Made by a program: the position numbers and the translations under genes | In this document: positions 14,934-22,266 of the stretch, in pieces | Layout: each line of letters begins with the position of its first letter | Position numbering within the stretch: the first letter of the stretch is position 1 | Notes under the pieces: generated by a model | The model's database searches: none | Told to the model about the DNA's origin: nothing | Seen by the model: the letters and a program-made list of their open reading frames with translations, nothing else | Assembly (NCBI GenBank): GCA_022824205.1 | Contig: JAJEAI010000096.1 | Span: forward strand, 1 to 46,329 | Length of the DNA stretch: 46,329 bases | Direction of reading: 5' to 3' | From: Candidatus Binatia bacterium | Lineage (GTDB): Bacteria; Desulfobacterota; Binatia; UBA9968; JAJDTQ01

Positions 14934-15734
14934 TTAGCTGTCTCGCTTTAGTTCGGCCAACTCGGTCCGCAACGCGCGTATCTCGGCCTGCAGGTCCCCG
15001 AGCGTCGGTTCCGCGTGGGACTCGGCGGGTATCTCGCCGAAGACGTCTCCGTGCCCGTGGGTCTGCATCGCGTCGACGATGATGCCGATGAACAGGTTCA
15101 GCACGGCGAACGACGTGACCAGGATGAAGGGCACGAAGAAGACCCACGCGTGCGGAAACACTTCCATCACCGGCCGTACGATGCCCATGGACCAACTTTC
15201 CAGGGTCATGATCTGGAACAGGGTGTAGGCCGAGCTGCCGACGCTGCCGAACCAGTCCGGGAAGCGGTCGGCGAACAGGTTGGTGGCCATCACCGAGAAC
15301 ACGAAATAGATCACCGACAACAGCATCACGACCGAGCTCATGCCGGGCACGGCGTGGAGCAGCGCGGCGACCACGCGGCGCATGGAGGGCACGGTGGATA
15401 TCAGCCGGAAGACCCGGAGGATGCGCAGCGCGCGCATTACCGAGAGGAACTCGGTGGCGGGAATCAGCGCGATGGTCACCACCATGGTGTCGAAGTGGTT
15501 CCAGGGATCGCGGACAAAGTCGCGGCGCTGCCCCACCACCTTCAGCAGGATCTCCACCACGAACACGGCGAGGATCACCCGGTCGGCCAGCTTGAGGAAG
15601 CTTCCGGCCGCGGCAATGGCCGCCGGGCTGGTCTCCAATGCCAGCACCAGGGCGTTCAGCACGATCAGGATGGTGATCCAGCGTTGCGTGGTCCGGTTCT
15701 CGACGAACGAGCGGATACGGTCGGTCGACGTCAT
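14934..15734 (-). CDS. Bacterial voltage-gated sodium channel (NaChBac/BacNav type)
   Basis: A 266-residue membrane protein with six transmembrane segments. The voltage sensor S4 carries regularly spaced arginines (RALRILRVFRL, 101-111, then R119-R120). The pore loop holds TLESWSM (177-183), matching the TLESW selectivity filter of BacNav channels, and the C-terminus ends in a short coiled coil (about 244-264) like the tetramerisation bundle of the family. It would sit in the inner membrane as a homotetramer passing sodium on depolarisation. Length matches NaChBac (274). The ATG at 15734 follows AGAAGG. The gene starts 11 bp after the end of the VapC gene on the same strand, so some read-through is likely. 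Confidence 0.9.
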   Translation of the reverse strand: MTSTDRIRSFVENRTTQRWITILIVLNALVLALETSPAAIAAAGSFLKLADRVILAVFVVEILLKVVGQRRDFVRDPWNHFDTMVVTIALIPATEFLSVMRALRILRVFRLISTVPSMRRVVAALLHAVPGMSSVVMLLSVIYFVFSVMATNLFADRFPDWFGSVGSSAYTLFQIMTLESWSMGIVRPVMEVFPHAWVFFVPFILVTSFAVLNLFIGIIVDAMQTHGHGDVFGEIPAESHAEPTLGDLQAEIRALRTELAELKRDS

Positions 15735-15745
15735 GGCCTTCTCGG

Positions 15746-16180
15746 TCAGCCAAGCAGCGGATTGCGGGTTGGAAGTTCGGGGAAGCGGCTGAAGTCGCGG
15801 TCGGCCGTCCACAGTTCCGTGACGCCGTGGTCGATACACATCGCTGCTACCCTTGCGTCGTGGACCAGCGGTCCTCTCGCCTGGGCCGCGAAGAGTTGCT
15901 GCTTGAGTTCGTCCCAGTGCGCGGCGCCTTCGTGCAACAACACGGCGACCGGTGCCTCGAGCCACGCCTCGATCTGCTTCACGGCGTCTGCCAGGGTCGA
16001 TGGCGGATCATATATCCTCGGGTGGGTAGAAATGGCCAGGAACTCGTGGACACAGGGCCAGGGTATGCCCCACGCCACGCGTCCTTCCGCCAGACGTTCG
16101 ATGCAGGACTTGGCCCGCTCATGCCAGTCCGAGTCCGCCCGATGGGCGTAGACGAGAATGTTCGCATCGGTGGCGATCAA
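15746..16180 (-). CDS. vapC: VapC-type PIN-domain toxin
   Basis: A 144-residue PIN-domain ribonuclease. The acidic metal site is complete: D5 in MIATDANILVYA, E46 in VHEFLAI, D108 in VHDARVAAM, and D127/D129 in TADRDFSRF. VapC toxins cleave tRNA or rRNA when freed from their antitoxin. The start is taken as TTG at 16180, which overlaps the antitoxin stop by four bases (TTGA), the usual coupling of such operons; homology begins exactly there. A longer reading to 16222 would run through the antitoxin coding sequence. The target RNA is unknown. Confidence 0.85.
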   Translation of the reverse strand: MIATDANILVYAHRADSDWHERAKSCIERLAEGRVAWGIPWPCVHEFLAISTHPRIYDPPSTLADAVKQIEAWLEAPVAVLLHEGAAHWDELKQQLFAAQARGPLVHDARVAAMCIDHGVTELWTADRDFSRFPELPTRNPLLG

Positions 16181-16422
16181 CTTCCTCGGTCCTTGTACAC
16201 GGCCTCCCGGATGCGGGACCAATCCGCGTCGCGATATTCGGTCTGCAACCCCCGGCCGCCAACGCTGGCGTCCTTCAACTTGAACCCTGATCGCTGTCGG
16301 TCCACACGCATGACCTCACGCAAACCGCGTTCCACCAGCGACCTCAACGTCATGTTGTTCCGGGCTGCATACGTTTTTGCCGCGTTGGCGAGCTCATCGG
16401 AAATCTCGATGGTCGTCTTCAT
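16177..16422 (-). CDS. vapB: VapB-type antitoxin
   Basis: A protein of 81 residues starting MKTTIEISDELANAAKTYA, the ribbon-helix-helix DNA-binding start of DUF2191-type VapB antitoxins. The C-terminal part (DWSRIREAVYKDRGS) would wrap the PIN toxin encoded immediately downstream with a four-base overlap. The ATG at 16422 is preferred; a GTG nine bases upstream is an alternative. The pair is expected to repress its own promoter, which is visible upstream. It is intact and complete. Confidence 0.8.
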   Translation of the reverse strand: MKTTIEISDELANAAKTYAARNNMTLRSLVERGLREVMRVDRQRSGFKLKDASVGGRGLQTEYRDADWSRIREAVYKDRGS

Positions 16423-16452
16423 TATGGCCACCCATATTGCCTAATACAGGTC

Positions 16453-16481
16453 ACTATATAATACGATACGGTTCCCCGCAA
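16453..16481 (-). promoter_or_regulatory. Promoter of the vapBC operon
   Basis: On the minus strand TTGCGG (16476-16481) and TATAGT (16453-16458) are separated by exactly 17 bp, about 30 bp before the vapB start. The region is AT-rich against a GC-rich background and would be the site of VapB autoregulation. Confidence 0.5.
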
Positions 16482-16505
16482 CACATCGATTGATCCGTGG
16501 GCTGT

Positions 16506-19500
16506 TCAGTTCTCATCCTGTTCGAACACCAACTCCGGCACCACCACCTCCCAGCGGTCGCACTTGATGGTGTCGTTGTACTTGGGGTCCGATATCTCGC
16601 GGTCCCACGTCACGATGGCCAGCACCGTGGCGGAGCGGCAGTGCATGCCGGGCGGCGGTCCGAAGCTCGCGGCCAGGCGTCCCACCACCGCGCCTTTGCC
16701 GTCCAACAATTCCCAGCGGCCTGCATTCGTGATCCGTGTTCCGAGTGACTTTCCCGGCGACAAGGCGGCGATGGCCCGGTGCGTCGGGTGGCGGGCGACA
16801 TGGCGCCCGGCGAATCCCAGGTCCACGTCCCGGAGACCGGGTTGGACGTGGCGGTATCGAAGCTCGGCGGGGCAGGGCGGAAGCACGGCGGGGTCCCGGC
16901 GCAGCACCGACGCGCGCTCGAGCAATATGTCCTGGATCGGATGCTGCCCCTCGAACCGCGCCAGCGCCAGGGTGGCGCGCGCCCGCGTCATGGCGACGTA
17001 GTACAGCCGTCTTGGTGCGTCGGGATCCTCGTCGCGGCCGACGCGCTTCCAGCCGCCGTCGAGCACGGCCACGTGGTCGAACTCGAGCCCCTTGGCGCGG
17101 TGGGCCGTGAGCAGGAGAAGGCCGCGCTGGCGCCGGCGTATCTCCCGGCCCCACTCGGCCAGCCATTCGAGGAAGTGGTCGACGGTGGTCTCGCCGCCGC
17201 CGGTTTCGAGCGCGTGTTCGTCCATGGCTTGCCGTAACAGCTCGTGCCAGGGATTGGGCGGCTGCGCGTCCACCCAACCGCGCGAGGCGCGGCCGTCGAC
17301 GAGCCCGGCGTCGCGGCCGCGCAGCCATTCGACGAAGCGCTGGGTCTCGCGCAACCGCCAGAAGGCGGGGATCTCCTCGTTGCCCGTCTGCGCGGGGATG
17401 CCGTGGTGCTCGCAGTACGCGCGCACCGGGACGAGGTAGCGCCACTCGCGTGCGATCACGGCGCACCGTCCCCAGTCCCAGTCCGGCGACAGGGCAGCGA
17501 GCCGCCGCAACTCGGTCATGACGACCCGCGCCTGCGCCACCGGATCCCGCGGCTCGGCGTCACGCGGGACCGGAAGGACCTGGACCCGCCCCCGCGCCAC
17601 CGGGTCCAGCTCCTCCCACTCGCCTCCGGGCGCGTCCTTGGCCCGCGCGGCGTTGACGCGGATGGGATGCTCGTCCTTCATCCGTTCTCGGGCCGGCCCG
17701 ATCACGGCGTTGGCGGCGTCGATGATATGGGCGGTGGAGCGGTAGTTCTCGACGAGGTGGATGGGCTTGGGACCGTAGTCCTCCTCGAAGCGGCGGATGA
17801 ACTCCACCGAGGCGCCGTTGAAGGCGTAGATGTTCTGGTCGTCGTCTCCCACGGCGAAGACGGTGAGCTTGCCGTCGTCGTCTTCGAGGGTGCGTCCGGC
17901 CAAGGCAGAGATCAGCTCGTACTGGTCCGCGGCGATGTCCTGGTACTCGTCCACGAGGATCCAGCGAAAACCGGCCAGGAGCCGCGCCCGTTGCTCGTCC
18001 GCGTCCTCCGGAGGAACCCCCTGGCCGCGCAAGAGGTCCACCGCCCGGCGCAGGACCTCGCGGAAGGACTCCTCGTCGGGACGCTCGGCACGTCCGGTGA
18101 AGCTGGCGCCGGTCAGGCGCATGGCCAGGGCGTGGCAGGTGAGCACGGTCACGCCGCGCGCATCCTCGCCGATCAGTTCGCCGAGGCGGCGGCGGATGTC
18201 GACGGCCGCGTGCCGGTTGTAGGCCAAGGCCAGGATGCCGCGGGCGTTCTCGCGCCGGGCGCGGATGAGATAGGCGATGCGGTGCACCAGCACCCGGGTC
18301 TTGCCGGAGCCCGGTCCGGCCAGCACCAGCACGTTGGTCTGCTCGCGGTCGTCGGCGACGATGCGCTGCTGCACGGGATGCTTGAGGTCTTCGACGATGG
18401 CTGTCCACGACGCGGGCGTGGTCTGCCGGGCGATCTCGCGAGTGCGCTTGGGCAGCCAGCGATCCAGGAACGTCTGCTGATCAAACGCGAAGTAGTCCAA
18501 AGCCATCCGGGTCGCGTCGGCGACGGCCTGCAAACCGCGTTCAGCGAACTCCACCATCACGTGGATCTGCAGCACCTGCCCGCGGTAATGAAGCGCCAGA
18601 GGCTCGAAGTCGGCGTTGGCGAAACCCCGCCGCTCCCGTTGCAGGTGGATGGTCATGGCCGGTCGGAACACCGTCAACCCCTTGTTGAGGCGAATGACCT
18701 CCAGCTCGTGCAGCCATAGCAGGGCGCGGTCCAGCAGCCTGGCCGGGTAGCGGATTCTGCTCTTGATTTCCAGGTCGGATACCAGGGCATGGGTGAGCCG
18801 GCCCAGGGTCGTTTCCGCCAGGATGTCCGTGCCGCGGGTGCCTTGCGGAACACAGTCCAGGAGGTGTGCCAGCAGTAGCTTGGCGCCGTCGCGCCGCATG
18901 CGCGCGGTCTCCTGTAGCGCTTCCCATTCGCGATGGAGCGTCACCCGCGCGGTCTCCGAGTCGAGTTTGCGCGCGGTGAGGCTGCCCGCGGCGCCGTCCT
19001 CGCCGCGGCCGTCGTAAGCGATGCCGCGGAGGATGCGCCACAGCCGCTCCGGCAGGGGATCGGCAAGGCCTTCGTCCCGCAGCACCTGAGACGCCACGCG
19101 CAGGTGCAGCGACGACGTGCCGCCCTTGCCCAGGTCCGGCGCCGCGTCGCGCATGTGCCGGATCAGCGCGGTCTCCAGTTCGGTTGCCGCCTCCAGACGC
19201 CTCAGGGAGGAGTGCTCCACGCCCGCGTGCACGAACGCGGTCAAGGACGTGTCGTTGCTGGCGATGCCCAGGCGTTCCAGGTCGTAGAGGGCGTGGCGCA
19301 CGCCCTCCGGGCTGAGGCCGGACACCCCCATCAGTTCGTCGGTGGAGAGGCCCTCGTCGGGCTTCGCGTCGATCAAGGCCGCGGCCACGCTTTCCAACTG
19401 CTTTTGGTAGGCGGGTGTGATGGACGCTCGTTGAAGACGCCCGCGCACCTCCTCCGCCGACCGCACCCGTAGCGACGACGGGAACACCTGCACGCGGTTC

Positions 19501-21635
19501 TCCTCCCGCGTCAGCAACTCCGCTTCCTCCAGCCATGCGACCGCGATGCGCACGCGGGTGTCGTCGGTGGCGGAATCGCGTTCGAACACCTGATCCTCGT
19601 CCTCGCCGAGGATCTCGCCGGCGGTGGCCACCACCTCGCCGCCCATGCGCTTCTTCCGGTCCAGGTTGCGCAACGCCCGCAGGATGCCGTGGATCTCCGC
19701 TCGCGTCAGCCGCGAGCGCGCCGACATGCCGAATTGCCGCTCCACGTCGTCGGCCGAGTACAGCAGCACGCAGCGCGCCGCGGCCCGGTCCCGGCCGGCG
19801 CGGCCCGCCTCCTGGAGGTAGTTCTCCAGCGAGCCCGGGATGTCGGCGTGGATCACGAGCCGCACGTCGGGCTTGTCGATGCCCATGCCGAAGGCGTTGG
19901 TGGCGGCAATGGCGCGCAACTCGCCGTGGATGAAGCGCCGCTGCACGTCCTTCTTGATCTCAGGCGAGAGCCCCGCGTGGAAATGGTCCGCGGCCACGCC
20001 CTTGCGTTGCAGGGACTCCGCCACCTCTTCGCTCTGGCGCCGCGTGGCGCAATAGATGATGGCGCCGCCAGGGGCGTCCGGCGGCAGATGCGACGTCAGT
20101 ACCCGGTGGATGTCGGCGAACTTCGCGTCGCCGGAGGTGGGCATGACCTCGAAGGTCAGGTTGGACCTCTCGACGCCCCCGTTGATCACGGCCAGCTCGA
20201 TGCCGAGCCGGTGGCGGAAGTGGCGGGTGATGTCGTCCACCACGTCCGGCTTGGCCGTGGCCGTGAGGCACAGCACCGGCGGCGGCTCGCCGTCGGCCCT
20301 CGCCTTGATGAATCGGCCCACGTAGAGGTAGTCGGGGCGGAAGTCGTGCCCCCAGCGCGACAGGCAGTGGGCCTCGTCCAGCACCCAGGCGCCGATCTCC
20401 CGCTGGCCGAGGGCGCGACGCAGGGACGGCGCCCGAAGCTGTTCGGGTGAGGAGAGCAGGATGCCCGCGTCCCCCAGCCGTACCCGGTCCAGGGCGTCGG
20501 CGCGCTCGGGCATGGACAAGAGCCCGTTCACCGCCACGCAGCAGGCTATGCCGCGGGCCTCCAGCCCGGCCACCTGGTCCGCCATGAGCGCCACCAGGGG
20601 CGAGATGACCACCGTCAGCGCGCCGGTCTTGTCGTAGCGCGACAGCGCCGGGATCTGGTAGCACAGCGACTTGCCCGTGCCCGTGGGCAGGATCCCGAGC
20701 ACGTGCCGGCCGGCCATGGACGCCTCGACGATGGTGCGCTGCATCGGCCGCCCCTGGTGGTCCACGGGCTCGGGACGGAAGTCGTCGAAGCCGAACCAGC
20801 GCTTGAGTTCCTTGCGCGGGTCGTGACGTTCCCGGCACCAGCCGCAGTCGGGGTCCGTGCAGGCCGTGTCCCGCAGTCGCCGCACCAGCCGTCCCGCCTC
20901 CGGGAACTGGTGCCGCACCCAGGGCGGCATGACCGAATTGCCTCCGGCCACCGACAGCCACGCCAGGGCATAGGCCAAAGACCAGCGGGAGCGGGCCGTT
21001 GCCGCCGCGTCTTCAGCTTGGGCGGGTCCGTCCGTCTGTGCCGCCACCAACTCGTCCGCCTGGACGGCGCAGCCGGCACCCTCGAAGCGAGTACGGATGG
21101 CGGCCCGTGCTTCGGCATCCGAGGGGCGGCCCGCGCCGCCGCGAAGATCGGAGAAGACCACGTCCAGCGCCCGGTCCGCGTCTCCCGGCTCCGCCGTGAC
21201 CAGCCAGTGCCATGCTTTCAGGAGGTCGGCGTCCGCCTCCCCGAGCGCGCTCCGCTGGTCGCCGAACACCTGCAATGCCAGGCGGGCGTCCAGTTCCGGA
21301 TCGTTCAATTGCCGGCGCCGCAGCCCGCCGTCCTGGTAGTGCTTCACGAGGTGGTGATAAGGGTTCCGCGGGAAGGCCAGCGGGTTGAGGCGTAACGTGT
21401 CCACCGCCGGCAGCCGGAGGAGCCGCAGGTCGGGCTTCGCCGCCCGCAGGTAGGGCAAGTCGAAGGCGATCAGGTTGTGTCCGAGAAGGAAAGAGGCGCC
21501 GTCAGCGAATGCATCGAGCCTGTCGAGGGCCGAGTCGAGGCCGCCCCCGGAATGGGTCAGGCGCCGTCGGGTATCCGCGCGCACGGCACCGAACGCGTGA
21601 ATCGTCCCGTCGTTCTTGCCGACCTCCAGGTCCAA
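16506..21635 (-). CDS. Exonuclease-RecQ-UvrD fusion helicase
   Basis: A 1709-residue fusion. Residues 1-140 look like a DEDD 3'-5' exonuclease (DLEVG at 2-6, HNLIAFDLPYL 53-63, VDTLRLNP, NDPELDA 111-117). A Cys/His cluster (C259, C264, C267, H271) precedes a RecQ helicase: Walker A PTGTGKSL (317-324), DEAH (420-423), motif VI QEAGRAGRDR (608-617). A linker (640-1090) leads into a UvrD/Rep superfamily 1 helicase with LAGPGSGKTR (1105-1114), LVDEYQD, GDDDQNIYAFNG, TAHRAKGLEFD and YYVAMTRAR. It should unwind and trim DNA in repair or recombination. TTG at 21635 is the only start codon in a frame that opens at about 21732, right at a repeat cluster, so the native N-terminus may have been lost. 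Confidence 0.85.
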   Translation of the reverse strand: MDLEVGKNDGTIHAFGAVRADTRRRLTHSGGGLDSALDRLDAFADGASFLLGHNLIAFDLPYLRAAKPDLRLLRLPAVDTLRLNPLAFPRNPYHHLVKHYQDGGLRRRQLNDPELDARLALQVFGDQRSALGEADADLLKAWHWLVTAEPGDADRALDVVFSDLRGGAGRPSDAEARAAIRTRFEGAGCAVQADELVAAQTDGPAQAEDAAATARSRWSLAYALAWLSVAGGNSVMPPWVRHQFPEAGRLVRRLRDTACTDPDCGWCRERHDPRKELKRWFGFDDFRPEPVDHQGRPMQRTIVEASMAGRHVLGILPTGTGKSLCYQIPALSRYDKTGALTVVISPLVALMADQVAGLEARGIACCVAVNGLLSMPERADALDRVRLGDAGILLSSPEQLRAPSLRRALGQREIGAWVLDEAHCLSRWGHDFRPDYLYVGRFIKARADGEPPPVLCLTATAKPDVVDDITRHFRHRLGIELAVINGGVERSNLTFEVMPTSGDAKFADIHRVLTSHLPPDAPGGAIIYCATRRQSEEVAESLQRKGVAADHFHAGLSPEIKKDVQRRFIHGELRAIAATNAFGMGIDKPDVRLVIHADIPGSLENYLQEAGRAGRDRAAARCVLLYSADDVERQFGMSARSRLTRAEIHGILRALRNLDRKKRMGGEVVATAGEILGEDEDQVFERDSATDDTRVRIAVAWLEEAELLTREENRVQVFPSSLRVRSAEEVRGRLQRASITPAYQKQLESVAAALIDAKPDEGLSTDELMGVSGLSPEGVRHALYDLERLGIASNDTSLTAFVHAGVEHSSLRRLEAATELETALIRHMRDAAPDLGKGGTSSLHLRVASQVLRDEGLADPLPERLWRILRGIAYDGRGEDGAAGSLTARKLDSETARVTLHREWEALQETARMRRDGAKLLLAHLLDCVPQGTRGTDILAETTLGRLTHALVSDLEIKSRIRYPARLLDRALLWLHELEVIRLNKGLTVFRPAMTIHLQRERRGFANADFEPLALHYRGQVLQIHVMVEFAERGLQAVADATRMALDYFAFDQQTFLDRWLPKRTREIARQTTPASWTAIVEDLKHPVQQRIVADDREQTNVLVLAGPGSGKTRVLVHRIAYLIRARRENARGILALAYNRHAAVDIRRRLGELIGEDARGVTVLTCHALAMRLTGASFTGRAERPDEESFREVLRRAVDLLRGQGVPPEDADEQRARLLAGFRWILVDEYQDIAADQYELISALAGRTLEDDDGKLTVFAVGDDDQNIYAFNGASVEFIRRFEEDYGPKPIHLVENYRSTAHIIDAANAVIGPARERMKDEHPIRVNAARAKDAPGGEWEELDPVARGRVQVLPVPRDAEPRDPVAQARVVMTELRRLAALSPDWDWGRCAVIAREWRYLVPVRAYCEHHGIPAQTGNEEIPAFWRLRETQRFVEWLRGRDAGLVDGRASRGWVDAQPPNPWHELLRQAMDEHALETGGGETTVDHFLEWLAEWGREIRRRQRGLLLLTAHRAKGLEFDHVAVLDGGWKRVGRDEDPDAPRRLYYVAMTRARATLALARFEGQHPIQDILLERASVLRRDPAVLPPCPAELRYRHVQPGLRDVDLGFAGRHVARHPTHRAIAALSPGKSLGTRITNAGRWELLDGKGAVVGRLAASFGPPPGMHCRSATVLAIVTWDREISDPKYNDTIKCDRWEVVVPELVFEQDEN

Positions 21636-21726
21636 TGAGAGACAACCCGAGAGGAAAGGGTCTTGTTCCTCGGTACCCAGTTGTGCCCCCTCGAATACGT
21701 GGTTCGCGCGAAACTTCCCGCTCCGT

Positions 21727-22237
21727 CATTCCCACGAAACAGACTATGTCAAGACTCGTAAACCAGCGATCTTACGAGTCGTCATTTGATTCCCGCCTTC
21801 CAGGCTGTGTCCAAACGCCATCTTGGAAGAGGCAACAACCCCCAGAAACGTCATTCCCGCGGAAGCGGGAATCCAGGAGTGACGGTGCGGGGAAACGCCG
21901 CCGTAGTGCCCCACACCGCCCCTGGATTCCCGCTTTCCAGGCTGTGTCAAGACACCATCTTGGCGAGGCAACAACCCCCAGAAACGTCATTCCCGCGGAA
22001 GCGGGAATCCAGGAGGGGTGGGCGGGGAAACGCCGCCGTAGTGCCCCACCACCGCCCCTGGATTCCCGCCCCCGATCAGGGTCGAGGGCAAGCTTTCGCG
22101 GGAATGACAGACTGGTCTTGCGGCGTTGGGAACTGGGTTTTGACGCAGCCTGTTCCGCGGGAAAGACGACTTGGGGCCTGGGTGTCATTTCTTATCCGTG
22201 CGGAGTTTCGACACAGCCTGGAAAACCGCAATGACGT
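21727..22237. repeat. Cluster of nested palindromic repeats
   Basis: This gap of about 630 bp between the helicase and TRAP genes contains only repeats. One left-half element starts with CAGGCTGTGTCCAAAC at 21801. A full element runs from CAGGCTGTGTCAAGAC (21938) to GTTTTGACGCAGCCTG (22137-22152), with two CGTCATTCCCGCGGAAGC blocks, one of which closes with the long-arm variant (22057-22108). A 68-bp tail unit (22152-22219) ends in GTTTCGACACAGCCTG. No credible gene lies here. Confidence 0.85.
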
Positions 22238-22266
22238 AGAGGGCGTTCTTGCTCTGGCCGCGTTGC

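Noticed and set aside
21727-22237. Repeat cluster considered as a CRISPR array
   Set aside because: Repeats are inverted, of unequal spacing and length, and there are no unique spacers of constant size or cas genes.
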